Assembly (NCBI GenBank): GCA_905236755.1
Contig: CAJOCR010000005.1
Coordinates: 1 to 64,000 of the forward strand
Direction: 5' to 3'
DNA: 64,000 bases
DNA from: an uncultured Prevotella sp.
GTDB taxonomy: Bacteria; Bacteroidota; Bacteroidia; Bacteroidales; Bacteroidaceae
Part shown: piece after piece, positions 17,856 to 29,411 of the stretch
Numbering within the stretch: position 1 is the stretch's first letter
Layout of the letters: each line of letters begins with the position of its first letter
Notes under the pieces: generated by a model
Databases searched by the model: none
The model's input: the letters and a program-made list of their open reading frames with translations, nothing else
Told to the model about the DNA's origin: nothing
Translations under genes and position numbers: made by a program

Positions 17856-19976
17856 ATGAATACATCGATAACAAGAACATTATTTACTGTGGGCCTTGCT
17901 TCCACATTAACACTGTCTATGGCACAGAAAACAAATAGTAAAAACCCTCTACTACAGCAAAGTACAGTTGCTTATGGCGCTCCTGACTTCAATAAGGTAT
18001 GCGAGAGTGATTATCTGCCTGCACTACAGGCTGCCATTGCTGAAGCAAGAGCAAATATCAAAAAGATTGTTTCAAACAAGGCAAAACCTACATTTGCTAA
18101 CACTATCAAGGCGTACGAAAATAGCGGTAAATTGCTTGATCGTGTTTCAAACACATTCTTTTGTCTTACTGGTTCTCACAAAACACCAAAGATAGCTGAA
18201 ACAGAAAAAGTTATTATGCCAGAACTGGTGAAGTTTGAGAATGAGATTTCGTTCAACGATAAACTCTTTACAAAGATCAAATATGTATATGATCATGAAT
18301 ATAAGTCTCTCAATGGCGAAGACAAGCGTTTGTTAGAGGAGACATATAATGGCTTTGTTCGTAGCGGAGCACTTCTTTCAAAAGAGAAGAAGGCTCGTAT
18401 GGAACAAATCAACAGCCGTATTTCTGATTTACAGCAGCAGTGGGGTAATATGTTGCCTGCAGCAACTAATGATGCTGTGGTTTGGGTGAATTCGGTTGAT
18501 GAACTCAAGGGATTGAGCCAGCAGGATATTGCACAATGCAAAAAAGATGCAGAGAGTCGTGGCAACAAGGCTCCTTATGCTATTGTTATTATCAATACTA
18601 CTCAGCAACCAATTCTTGCAAGTCTTGACAACCGTGAACTGAGAAAGAAGGTTTACGAAGCATCAATTAATCGTGCAAACGGTACTAACAAGCACAACAC
18701 TCTTGCTGTTGCTGCTGAGATTGCCAAGTTGCGTGCAGAGAAAGCCGAGATTATGGGTTATAAAAACTATGCCCAGTTCTCACTTGAAAAGACAATGGCC
18801 AAAACTCCAGAAAACGTTTATTCTTTCTTGAAAAACCTAATTAAGGTTTACAAACCTGTTGCTGATAAGGAAACTGCAGAGATTGAGGCGTATGCACAGA
18901 AGACTCAAGGTGCAGATTTTCGTTTGCAACCATATGACCGTTTCTACTATTCTTCAAAGATGAAGCAAGAGCAGTTGAACGTGAATGATGATGAGATAAA
19001 GCAGTATTTCAACATTGATAGTGTAATGGTAAATGGTGTATTCTATGCTGCAGGAAAGGTTTACGGTCTTACTTTCAAGGAACGCAAGGATATCCCTGTC
19101 TATCATAAAGATATGAAGGCCTTCGAGGTTATTAATGCCCAAGGAAAGACCGTTGCTCTATGGTATTGTGATTATTTCCGTCGTCCAACAAAGCGTGGTG
19201 GCGCATGGATGAGTGCATTTGCTAAGCAGAGCAAGGAATGGAATCAGATACCTATTATTTATAATGTGTGCAATTTTGCAAAAGCACCAGAGGGTCAGCC
19301 TTCATATGTTACATGGGACGAGGCAACAACAATGTTCCATGAGTTTGGTCATGCTCTTCATGGTATGCTTTCTAATTGTCAGTATAACTCGCTTAGTGGA
19401 ACAGCTGTTCCTCGTGACTTCGTAGAGATGCCATCACAGTTTAATGAAAGTTTTGCATCTATCGATGAAGTCTTTGATAACTATGCAAAGAATGCCTTAG
19501 GCAAGAATATGCCTGCAGACCTGAAAGCAAAGATGATTAAGTCTATTAACTTCCAGCCTTGTTATGCATTAGGCGAGAACCTCGCTGCTACATGTGTTGA
19601 TCTTGCTTGGCACATGTTGTCATCTAAGGATGTGCCTTCAGCTGCTGAAGCAGAAGAGTTTGAGAAAAAAGCATTGGCTGAAGTGGGATTGCTTGACTCA
19701 CAGATTCCACCACGTTATTCAACATCTTATTTCAATCATGTGTTTGGTGGCGGCTATGCTGCAGGATATTACAGCTATCTGTGGACAGAGGTGCTGGCTG
19801 ACAATATTGCTGAAGCATTCCAGCGTAAGGGTGCTTTGAATCGTTCTACAGGTGAAGAGATGAAAGAGAAAATTTTGAGCCGTGGATATACCATTGATTT
19901 GATGAAAGCCTTCTCAAGTTTCACTGGTTTAGACGAGCCTGATACAGAATCACTGCTCAAGGCAAGAGGTCTGTAA
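17856..19976 (+). CDS. dcp: M3 family metallopeptidase (peptidyl-dipeptidase Dcp-like)
   Basis: TMFHEFGHALHGMLS (HExxH), FNHVFGGGYAAGYYSYLWTEVLADN; signal peptide. ORF track opens at TTG 17832. Confidence 0.92.
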   Translation: MNTSITRTLFTVGLASTLTLSMAQKTNSKNPLLQQSTVAYGAPDFNKVCESDYLPALQAAIAEARANIKKIVSNKAKPTFANTIKAYENSGKLLDRVSNTFFCLTGSHKTPKIAETEKVIMPELVKFENEISFNDKLFTKIKYVYDHEYKSLNGEDKRLLEETYNGFVRSGALLSKEKKARMEQINSRISDLQQQWGNMLPAATNDAVVWVNSVDELKGLSQQDIAQCKKDAESRGNKAPYAIVIINTTQQPILASLDNRELRKKVYEASINRANGTNKHNTLAVAAEIAKLRAEKAEIMGYKNYAQFSLEKTMAKTPENVYSFLKNLIKVYKPVADKETAEIEAYAQKTQGADFRLQPYDRFYYSSKMKQEQLNVNDDEIKQYFNIDSVMVNGVFYAAGKVYGLTFKERKDIPVYHKDMKAFEVINAQGKTVALWYCDYFRRPTKRGGAWMSAFAKQSKEWNQIPIIYNVCNFAKAPEGQPSYVTWDEATTMFHEFGHALHGMLSNCQYNSLSGTAVPRDFVEMPSQFNESFASIDEVFDNYAKNALGKNMPADLKAKMIKSINFQPCYALGENLAATCVDLAWHMLSSKDVPSAAEAEEFEKKALAEVGLLDSQIPPRYSTSYFNHVFGGGYAAGYYSYLWTEVLADNIAEAFQRKGALNRSTGEEMKEKILSRGYTIDLMKAFSSFTGLDEPDTESLLKARGL

Positions 19977-20062
19977 TATCACCAAGCGTAACAAAATCAT
20001 TTGAATATGTTACATTAAGTGTTTTTTTTACCCGCAAAGAGGTGTGTTTCAGATTTTTTATG

Positions 20063-20070
20063 TAAGTTTG
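20063..20070 (+). promoter_or_regulatory. -7 box TAAGTTTG
   Basis: Matches TAnnTTTG, 49 nt upstream of the isomerase-like ATG. Confidence 0.4.
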
Positions 20071-20119
20071 TACACCGATTTCGAAATGAATAGAACCTAA
20101 TATTAACAATAAAGACATT

Positions 20120-21604
20120 ATGACAAGTAACAACATTCCTAACGTAAAACTTGGAATTATTGCTGTTAGCCGCGACTGTTTCCCAATCGCACTTTCTACA
20201 CAGCGCCGCGAGAACATTGTAAAAGAGTACAAGGGCGAGATTTTCAACTGCCAGACAACAGTTGAAAACGAGGCTGATATGAACAAGGCTGTTGCTGAGG
20301 TTAAGGCAGCTGGTTGTAACGCACTCGTTGTATTCCTTGGTAACTTCGGTCCTGAGACACCAGAGACTCTTATTGCAAAGAAGTTCGATGGTCCTTGCAT
20401 GTTCGTTGCTGCTGCTGAAGGCGACGGTGACATGATCAATGGTCGTGGTGATGCATATTGCGGTATGCTTAATTGTTCTTACAACCTTGGCATGCGTCAT
20501 CTCAAAGGCTTCATTCCTTCTTATCCAGTAGGTACAGCTAGTGAGATTGCAAAGATGATTGCTGACTTCGTACCAGTAGCTCGCGTAATCCTTGGTCTTA
20601 AGGGTCTGAAGATTATCACTTTCGGTCCACGTCCACAGGATTTCTTCGCTTGTAACGCTCCAATCAAGGGTCTCTACGAACTTGGTGTTGAGATTGAGGA
20701 GAACTCAGAACTCGACCTTCTTGTTGCTTACAAAGAGCACAAGGATGACCCACGTATTCCTGAGGTTTGCGAGGATATGCGCAAGGAAATGGGTGAGGGC
20801 AAGTACTATGAGGAATTGCTCGCTCGTATGGCACAGTTCGAGCTTACATTGCTTGATTGGGCAGAGGCTCACAAGGGCGACCGTCAGTATGTAGCATTTG
20901 CTGACAAGTGCTGGCCAGCATTCCCAAGCCAGTTTGGTTTTGAGCCTTGCTACGTTAACTCACGTCTCGTAAGCCGTGGTATTCCTGTAGCTTGTGAGGT
21001 AGATATCTATGGTGCACTCTCTGAGTACATCGGTATGTGTGCAAGTGATGACACTGTTACATTGCTTGATATCAACAACTCTACACCTCAGTACATCTAC
21101 GACGAGGATATCGTTCCTAAGTATGGTCAGAAGTACAGCCTCACAGATACATTTATGGGCTTCCACTGTGGTAACACTCCTTCTTGCAAGATGTGTTCTA
21201 ACCGTGCTATCAAGTTCCAGCTCATCCAGAACCGTCTGCTCGAGAATGGTTGCACACCAGACTTTACACGTGGTACTCTCGAGGGTGACATCGCTGCAAG
21301 TCCAGTTACATTCTACCGTCTGCAGTGCGACAGTGAGGGTAACCTCCGTTCTTACATTGCTGAGGGTGAGGTTCTTGATGTTCCTACACGTTCATTCGGT
21401 GGTATTGGTATCTTTGCTATTCCTGAGATGGGTCGTTTCTATCGTCATGTACTCATCCAGAAGGGTTATCCACACCACGGTGCAGTTGCATTCGATCATG
21501 TTGGTCGTATCCTCTTTGATGTATTCAAGTACCTTGGTATCAAGGATGTTGCTTACAACCAGCCAAAGAGTTTGCCTTATCCAACAGAGAACCCTTGGGC
21601 TTAA
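20120..21604 (+). CDS. L-fucose/L-arabinose isomerase family protein
   Basis: Family-like fold: VKLGIIAVSRDCFP, NALVVFLGNFGPETPE, FADKCWPAFPSQFGFEPCYVNSRLVSRGIPVACEVDIYGALSEYIG, FGGIGIFAIPEMGRFYRHVLIQKGYPHHGAVAF. Confidence 0.85.
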   Translation: MTSNNIPNVKLGIIAVSRDCFPIALSTQRRENIVKEYKGEIFNCQTTVENEADMNKAVAEVKAAGCNALVVFLGNFGPETPETLIAKKFDGPCMFVAAAEGDGDMINGRGDAYCGMLNCSYNLGMRHLKGFIPSYPVGTASEIAKMIADFVPVARVILGLKGLKIITFGPRPQDFFACNAPIKGLYELGVEIEENSELDLLVAYKEHKDDPRIPEVCEDMRKEMGEGKYYEELLARMAQFELTLLDWAEAHKGDRQYVAFADKCWPAFPSQFGFEPCYVNSRLVSRGIPVACEVDIYGALSEYIGMCASDDTVTLLDINNSTPQYIYDEDIVPKYGQKYSLTDTFMGFHCGNTPSCKMCSNRAIKFQLIQNRLLENGCTPDFTRGTLEGDIAASPVTFYRLQCDSEGNLRSYIAEGEVLDVPTRSFGGIGIFAIPEMGRFYRHVLIQKGYPHHGAVAFDHVGRILFDVFKYLGIKDVAYNQPKSLPYPTENPWA

Positions 21605-21638
21605 TATAAAGAGCACTTCTTTATAAAGAACAAAATAT

Positions 21639-21670
21639 AAGGTCTGGAAGAAATTTTTCCAGACCTTTAT
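21639..21670. terminator. Intrinsic terminator (convergent genes)
   Basis: 11-bp stem AAGGTCTGGAA / TTCCAGACCTT with 7-nt loop. Confidence 0.85.
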
Positions 21671-21740
21671 TGTTTGTAAGTTTACGAACTAATAAACTTA
21701 TAGACTAACAAACTCAAAAACTAAAAGAGATGGTTTAATT

Positions 21741-22670
21741 CTATTTATTTAGTAACTGATTTGCTTCGATAGCCGCCTTTGCACCAGAGCCAGCAGCAAT
21801 AATTCCCTGACGATAAACAGGGTCAGCAACATCACCTGCAGCAAACACACCTTCTACACTTGTTTTTGCTGAGTTGCCCTTTGTTACAATAAAGCCTTGA
21901 GCGTCAAGTTCAAGCTGACCTTTAAAAAGATCGGTATTTGGCTTGTGGCCAATAGCCAGGAAGAAACCATCAATAGGAAGGTCATATTCCTTCTCGTCGG
22001 CCTCGCCCTTGCGATATACGAGATGAGCACCTTCAACACCATCATTACCATAAAGCCCAAGAGTGTTTGTTTCATAAAGGATTTCGATGTTTTCTTTCTC
22101 TTCAACACGCTTGCGCATAATATCTGCAGCACGCAGATATGGTTTACGTACAATCATATAAACTTTTGTGGCAAGCGATGAAAGATACATTGCCTCTTCA
22201 CATGCAGTATCACCACCACCAACAACAGCCACAGTACGCTTACGATAGAAGAAACCGTCACATGTGGCACATGCACTAACACCTTGACCTTTATATTTCT
22301 CCTCATCAGCAAGACCGAGATATTTTGCGCTTGCACCAGTTGCAATGATAAGTGTTTCTGCCAACATCTCATTTCCTCGTTCGTCAACAATGTGGAAAGG
22401 ACGATTTGAGAGATCGGCTTTTACTATACTTCCATCACGTATTACAGCACCAAAACGAGCAGCTTGCTCTTGAAACTCCATCATCATCTGAGTGCCATCA
22501 ACACCCTGAGGGTAACCTGGGAAATTCTCTACTATAGTTGTTGTGGTAAGCTGTCCACCTGGCTGAATACCAGAATATAAAACAGGGTTTAAACCTGCAC
22601 GTCCAGCATATATTGCTGCTGTGTATCCAGCAGGGCCACTACCGATAATCAATGTTTTTATCTGTTCCAT
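21741..22670 (-). CDS. trxB: Thioredoxin-disulfide reductase
   Basis: GSGPAGYTAAIYAGRA, CATC redox motif (SACATCDGFFYRKR), VVGGGDTACEEA, GVFAAGDVADPVYRQGIIAAGSGAKAA. Confidence 0.96.
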   Translation of the reverse strand: MEQIKTLIIGSGPAGYTAAIYAGRAGLNPVLYSGIQPGGQLTTTTIVENFPGYPQGVDGTQMMMEFQEQAARFGAVIRDGSIVKADLSNRPFHIVDERGNEMLAETLIIATGASAKYLGLADEEKYKGQGVSACATCDGFFYRKRTVAVVGGGDTACEEAMYLSSLATKVYMIVRKPYLRAADIMRKRVEEKENIEILYETNTLGLYGNDGVEGAHLVYRKGEADEKEYDLPIDGFFLAIGHKPNTDLFKGQLELDAQGFIVTKGNSAKTSVEGVFAAGDVADPVYRQGIIAAGSGAKAAIEANQLLNK

Positions 22671-22789
22671 TTTACTATTAATTTTTCTATAATTATTATG
22701 GATAATTTGCCTTACTTTCTGTATGCCTTACAAAAATATGAATTTTTTCTCGAATAAATCCAATACCTCCATTTTTTTTCGGATAAATG

Positions 22790-22820
22790 TTTGTTAGTTT
22801 ATTCTTTTGTATTAATTTTG
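22790..22820 (+). promoter_or_regulatory. Promoter TTTG-N19-TAATTTTG
   Basis: Both -33 and -7 consensus elements at correct spacing upstream of 22842. Confidence 0.6.
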
Positions 22821-22841
22821 CAACATAAAGGAAATTAGATT

Positions 22842-23645
22842 ATGAAGGAACAGCAAGCATTAATTTTGAAGTCGCTCACTAAGAGCAATGTTTGGGATAT
22901 TCAGGAAAACGATGTATTTCGTATGTGGGAAGCATCAGAGAAAGATGCCGACCTGAAAGATAACATGAATCATTATCTCAGTGTGCTTAAATCAGCCTTT
23001 GATATTGAAGAAGTCAAGGTTGACAAGCCTGAAGTTATACGTAAATATGAAGATCGCGGATTCAAGTGTAGTTCTGTTCGTGTAAATGGTCAGACTGTGA
23101 AGTGGGCTGTTAAGAAAAAGCCTATCTTGCGTGTTACCGACCTCACATACGAGAACATTCGTCATATCTCAGCAGCTAAGCTCGTAGAAGTTCTTGACCG
23201 TAATTTCGGTGGTGGCTGGGAGTCTCTTTCTCAGAGCATACAGGATATTATAGAGAGTGGTTTTGACATCTCTACAACAACTCTTCCTGCCGACCGTCTT
23301 CATAAGCCAGGTGGTCTTTACGAAAAGAAACTTGCTGATGGCTTTGAGGTTCTTGAAATTACCAAGGGCACATGGATTGAAGCTATCTTTGCTAAGGAGA
23401 AACCATTGGTAACAACAAAGAAGATGAAGTTTGATGTTGATGACGATGATCTTGACAACAACATCGATGATAACGACGAGGATCTTCCAGAGATTGAAGA
23501 TAACTACAAGAATCACGATGATGATGACGACGATACCTTTGACGAGGATAAGCTCACAGAAGAGAGTTATCGTACGAACTTCGATGAGGATTCTGATGAT
23601 TTGAATCTCGAGGCAGCTGATCTTTCTGACGATGAGGACTTTTAA
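22842..23645 (+). CDS. Hypothetical protein with strongly acidic Asp/Glu C-terminal tail
   Basis: Clear promoter, terminator downstream; C-terminal about 70 aa dominated by D/E (DVDDDDLDNNIDDNDEDLPEIEDN...HDDDDDDTFDED). Confidence 0.85.
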   Translation: MKEQQALILKSLTKSNVWDIQENDVFRMWEASEKDADLKDNMNHYLSVLKSAFDIEEVKVDKPEVIRKYEDRGFKCSSVRVNGQTVKWAVKKKPILRVTDLTYENIRHISAAKLVEVLDRNFGGGWESLSQSIQDIIESGFDISTTTLPADRLHKPGGLYEKKLADGFEVLEITKGTWIEAIFAKEKPLVTTKKMKFDVDDDDLDNNIDDNDEDLPEIEDNYKNHDDDDDDTFDEDKLTEESYRTNFDEDSDDLNLEAADLSDDEDF

Positions 23646-23692
23646 ACGAGATCAAATATGTAGTTCTGATATTTTTTGAAGATTATTATATT

Positions 23693-23727
23693 AAGCCAGC
23701 TAACATTATTTGTTTGCTGGCTTTTTC
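23693..23727 (+). terminator. Intrinsic terminator
   Basis: AAGCCAGC ... GCTGGCTTTTT. Confidence 0.75.
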
Positions 23728-23884
23728 GTAAAAATAAGTATATAAAAAAAGAAAGTAACTATCTTCTCAGATTGTTACTTTCTATAATTTATTCGCATTA
23801 AACATTTCACGTTACTGTATTTGTAACGCTGCTAATGTACTACTTTTTATTTAATTTGCGAAGATTTTATTTAAAAACTTTACG

Positions 23885-25867
23885 TTATTTAACAAAAACC
23901 TCTTTTTTTCCATTTTTAACTACGAGTCCTTTATAGTTTTTGTTAACTTTCTGACCAGCAATATTATAAAGGGGCTCATTCTTTACAGGCTTTTCTTCTG
24001 CGAAAGAAATACTTTCTATTCCTGTACTTTCAGTTATATTAACGCTTGTTTGTCCGAGGATATATTTGTCAGGAACAACATATTTTTCTGCATTACCATC
24101 ATACTCGTAGCCGTTTGTAATCCAAATATTCCAGCTACCAACTGACTTTGGAGTAAAATATAGCTCTATATTATCACTCGAGCCTTTAGTCAGTTCTACA
24201 CCCTTTTGGTATTCTGCCTGTTCTGGTATTGTAGTTGTTTTACTTGCATATAGGAATATAGGACCACGATATTCTTGATTGTTAGCTGTAACCTTTACTT
24301 TTGCTGTTAACATTTGGTCTTTTACCTTGTCACCTTGGAATGAAATCTCAACATCAGGCTTAGCAAATGCAGGCTGTGAAAGAGTTATTTCCTTATTTTC
24401 AGCAACATTTACAACAACAGTTTGCGATGGTAAGTCACCTGATCTTAACCATTCATCAGTACCTGTTACCTTGCTAACTGCAAAAAGAGTATTTTTTCCT
24501 GTTGGCAATTCGGGAAGAAGGAAATATCCTCGCAGACCTCTCATGAAATCAATGCTTTCTGTTGGGCTTGAAGATATTACTTGCATTACATTCTGTGTAT
24601 CATAATATGCCACACCTATATCAAACTTTTTTGATTTAGGTATTAGATTATAACCTTCAAAATTAATATAATAACATTCATCGTCAGTATCATACTCAAA
24701 ACCATCAAGGTAAGCCTCTAAACATGTAAGATCAGTGTTGTCAACACCATATTGAATACCTACAACTGCTTCCTGCTGGTCACTAAATCCATCTTCTGTC
24801 GAACTTGCACCCGCACCAGATGTGTCATCAGGATTTGCTATATAAAGCAGGAAATAGTTGTCGCATTGTCCTTCCCATCCCCAGTTTATATGATAATACC
24901 CATCCGAACTATAACCATCAACAACAAAAGCATGACCCGAACTAACTGTAGCTCCTCCATATAGTACAGGACGACCAGCTGCAAGTTCATTATAAATAAT
25001 GTCATTCCAGCTACTAATAGTATAGTTTTTACTTGCTAATAATCTAACAGTAGGATCGTAGCCGAAATAATCAACTAATGCCATTGGCACATAATTAACA
25101 TATGCAGCTGTTCCTGACGAAAAATCAATGAAATCTGACTCAAGAGAATAAGAACTGTACATCATCAAGTCTGCAACAGCCTTTTTTGATGCAGTATAAA
25201 TACCTGCTTTAGCATATGAATCACTCATATTGTCCCAGTCAATTGTTGATCCTGCTGGAACTTCTGGCACATTTATTTTATGAGTTTCAGTTGTATATGA
25301 TGGAATCGTTGCAACCAAAGCATTAGGGCGCTTATGATAATTAAGCACCTGAGCCATAGCTGTTGCTGTGCAACCAGTATATGGCTTTTTCCCCAATGCA
25401 CCTGGTAGACTTATGTTTATACTATTATTATAAGGTGTACCCTGATTCCATGTTGTTTTTAACAACGGAACAATATCTGCCTTTCCACTTCCTGCAGGGC
25501 TTGTTGTTACAAAACGACTATTACCTAAGGCTTTTATCTGCCTGGCATAGCTATCCAACAAACCTTTTAGGTTTTGAGGAATATTAGTAACATCAATGTT
25601 ACCGCTATTACCAAAACCTAATACTTGCATGGTACGGTCGTCTCCTGACGCAATGACATAACCTTGATTATTTTCAGCATTGAAAATATAATAAGGTTGA
25701 TTACTTGCTTCACCTCGTGAAACAAGCGGTTTCTCTAACTTAGCGTTACGTCCTTGAGACACAAAAAAAATCTGGGCATTCTTATATGCCTGTTCTCTAT
25801 CAACTGGGCCAGCAAAGAGGGTTATAGTTGAAAAAAGAATAGTTAGAACCAGTACAATTTTCTTCAT
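23885..25867 (-). CDS. C10 family (streptopain/SpeB-like) cysteine peptidase with Bacteroidales C-terminal tail
   Basis: GKKPYTGCTATAMAQVLNYHKRP (catalytic Cys), SSGHAFVVDGYSSDGYYHINWGWEG (His/Asn), Spi-like propeptide, C-terminal YNIAGQKVNKNYKGLVVKNGKKEVFVK. Confidence 0.9.
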   Translation of the reverse strand: MKKIVLVLTILFSTITLFAGPVDREQAYKNAQIFFVSQGRNAKLEKPLVSRGEASNQPYYIFNAENNQGYVIASGDDRTMQVLGFGNSGNIDVTNIPQNLKGLLDSYARQIKALGNSRFVTTSPAGSGKADIVPLLKTTWNQGTPYNNSINISLPGALGKKPYTGCTATAMAQVLNYHKRPNALVATIPSYTTETHKINVPEVPAGSTIDWDNMSDSYAKAGIYTASKKAVADLMMYSSYSLESDFIDFSSGTAAYVNYVPMALVDYFGYDPTVRLLASKNYTISSWNDIIYNELAAGRPVLYGGATVSSGHAFVVDGYSSDGYYHINWGWEGQCDNYFLLYIANPDDTSGAGASSTEDGFSDQQEAVVGIQYGVDNTDLTCLEAYLDGFEYDTDDECYYINFEGYNLIPKSKKFDIGVAYYDTQNVMQVISSSPTESIDFMRGLRGYFLLPELPTGKNTLFAVSKVTGTDEWLRSGDLPSQTVVVNVAENKEITLSQPAFAKPDVEISFQGDKVKDQMLTAKVKVTANNQEYRGPIFLYASKTTTIPEQAEYQKGVELTKGSSDNIELYFTPKSVGSWNIWITNGYEYDGNAEKYVVPDKYILGQTSVNITESTGIESISFAEEKPVKNEPLYNIAGQKVNKNYKGLVVKNGKKEVFVK

Positions 25868-25982
25868 AAAATTGATTTTAAGAATTACTAAAATGGCTAT
25901 AAAAGCCTGAAATTGCAAGGGTTTTAAATAGTCATGTATAACTAATTCTCAATCATTTTATGATATCGAATTGCCTACATTT

Positions 25983-26465
25983 CTATTTCTTAGTCGATTT
26001 TTTACGTCCCTTAGTTGCTTTTTTCTTTCCTGCAGTCTTCAATGCTGGATGAAGAGCCAAATTTCTCAATTTGTATTCGCGTGGAGTACAATTGTTGAAT
26101 CTAAAGAAAGAAGCGTAGAAAGACTGTCTATTAGCAAAGCCAACCTTAACAGCAATGTCTTCCATGTTAAGTCCCTGATATCTTGAATCAAGCAACAGTG
26201 TCATTGCCTCTTCAATTCTATGCTTATTTACAAATTCAGGATAACTCATGTGAAAACGAGTATTTACAACCGCTGAAATATAACGGGTGTTTGTACCTAA
26301 ATCAGAAGCAAGCAGCTGGGCTGTGTAATTCTTGTCCTTGTATTTCTTCTGAATTACAATAATCTCTAAGATTCTCTCTTTGAGATCGTCCATAACTGAA
26401 GGGTTAACAAGTGTACGATAAGTAGCTTCCTTTTCTTTTTTTTCAGTAATATTATACTTAGCCAT
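25983..26465 (-). CDS. AraC-type HTH transcriptional regulator with lysine-rich C-terminal tail
   Basis: NMEDIAVKVGFANRQSFYASFFRFNNCTPREYKL; tail KTAGKKKATKGRKKSTKK. Start taken at MAKYNITEK (26465). Confidence 0.85.
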   Translation of the reverse strand: MAKYNITEKKEKEATYRTLVNPSVMDDLKERILEIIVIQKKYKDKNYTAQLLASDLGTNTRYISAVVNTRFHMSYPEFVNKHRIEEAMTLLLDSRYQGLNMEDIAVKVGFANRQSFYASFFRFNNCTPREYKLRNLALHPALKTAGKKKATKGRKKSTKK

Positions 26466-26681
26466 AGTACTATGTGTTAAAATGTTATCAAATTTATTTT
26501 GCAAATATAAAGAAAATTCACTCACTCTCCAACATTTTTCCATTTTTTTTATCAAAAAAACTCAACCAAAGCAAAAAAATGCATTAAAATACAAAAAATC
26601 AGCCACATTTCACAATGTAGCTGATATAATTAAAAATATGATTTATATTAAGGGATATTCAATGCACAAGTTAAATGTGCA

Positions 26682-28103
<1,422 letters not shown>

Positions 28104-28189
28104 CTAATTAGATGCTCTGATTCGTATTTTGATGATTTATAAAAGAACGAATATTGTTCTTTTTGAGAACGAAACTCAACTGTTCCTCC

Positions 28190-28314
28190 GTTATACCTCT
28201 AATCGTTCTCTAACCTTTCTCTAATCATTCTCTAACGATTCTCTAATTTTTTATTAGAGCTGGGTTATTGTTACCTTAGAGTTACTTTAGCGTTACCTTA
28301 GAGTTACCTTAGAG
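28190..28314. repeat. Inverted array of 11-nt repeats (CTCTAAN5 ... N5TTAGAG)
   Basis: CTCTAA at 28197, 28208, 28219, 28230, 28241; TTAGAG at 28254, 28276, 28298, 28309 (degenerate at 28265 and 28287); central hairpin CTCTAAT-TTTTT-ATTAGAG. Confidence 0.8.
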
Positions 28315-28639
28315 TCATGGTATAGTTAAATAAAAATTTTACCTTATAATAAATATGTTATCTTTTTTGATATTACTTTCGATTGTTATTGTTCGCGTAA
28401 TTATCCGTTTTGATCTGCATTATAAGAATAATTCCCCGATTAATTTTCGCCAACTTCGATTATATGCGTTGAAAAGATTAGTCACATCTGGCAGCAATTA
28501 TTAATTTTTTTAATCTTTTCTGCCAAATTGCCACAAATTTTGCGTAGGCACATTTATTGTAATATAGTTGATGAGGACAAGGTTCAAAAGAGCCGAATCC
28601 TCATAGATAAATAAACAACTAAAAAATAATTAGGAGGTA

Positions 28640-29071
28640 TTGATTATGTTATTCCCAGTTTTACAGAACAATTGGTTAGACAATGCATTTGATGATTTCT
28701 TTGACACAAGAGCTCTTAGTCGCATGAATGCTACGGCACCAGCTGTAAACGTCAAGGAAGACGACAAGGCTTACACTATGGAAGTTGCAGTTCCTGGTAT
28801 TAAGAAAGAATTTTGCCGTGTTAACATCAACACAGACGGTGATCTTGAACTCGCTATCGAGAGCAAGTTTGAACATAAGGAAGAAAACAAGAAAGAACAT
28901 TTCTTGCGTCGTGAGTTCTCTTATGGAAATTATCAGCAGACATATACTTTACCAGAGAATGTTGATAAAGACTCTATTTCTGCTAAAGTTGAAAACGGTG
29001 TGCTCACAATTACTATGCCTAAGTTGGCAGAGAAGGTAGGAAAGGTTCAGCGACAAATCGCTATTGCATAG
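28640..29071 (+). CDS. Hsp20/alpha-crystallin family small heat shock protein
   Basis: APAVNVKEDDKAYTMEVAVPGIKKE...FLRREFSYGNYQQTYTLPENVDKDSISAKVENGVLTITMPK. RBS-like AGGAGG upstream. Confidence 0.96.
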   Translation: MIMLFPVLQNNWLDNAFDDFFDTRALSRMNATAPAVNVKEDDKAYTMEVAVPGIKKEFCRVNINTDGDLELAIESKFEHKEENKKEHFLRREFSYGNYQQTYTLPENVDKDSISAKVENGVLTITMPKLAEKVGKVQRQIAIA

Positions 29072-29122
29072 CTCTCAATAGTGTTTACTATATTTTTTCA
29101 TAGATTGATTAACCAATTCATT

Positions 29123-29157
29123 AAGGCAGTCTCTATTTTAGAGACTGCCTTTTTTAT
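29123..29157 (+). terminator. Intrinsic terminator of hsp20
   Basis: 13-bp perfect stem AAGGCAGTCTCTA-ttt-TAGAGACTGCCTT followed by T-rich tail. Confidence 0.92.
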
Positions 29158-29380
29158 GCTTTTTAACTGCTAATATGCTATTTATACGTTATCATGACAC
29201 AAGATATATGCCTTTTTTACACACTTATAATCAAGATTATGATAAATAGTATAACGGCTTTAACTTGTATTTCTTTTTTAAGGTGGCATGTATGACAAAA
29301 TAAGCAATTAGTTACACATGAAAAATAAAAAAACTTTAGTTAAAAAAGTTTATATAACTACTACTTGTATTATTTTTTAT

Positions 29381-29388
29381 TACCTTTG
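29381..29388 (+). promoter_or_regulatory. -7 box TACCTTTG
   Basis: 23 nt upstream of the ATG at 29412. Confidence 0.45.
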
Positions 29389-29411
29389 TTAGCAAATAAA
29401 ATTGACTCTCC

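Noticed and set aside
21009-21626. 205-aa plus-strand ORF within the isomerase gene
   Set aside because: Out-of-frame overlap with low-complexity S/L/V composition from the codon bias of the real gene.
23885-25867. C10 peptidase as part of the fimbrial system
   Set aside because: Opposite strand, about 5.5 kb from the operon, separated by unrelated genes; no evidence of a functional link.
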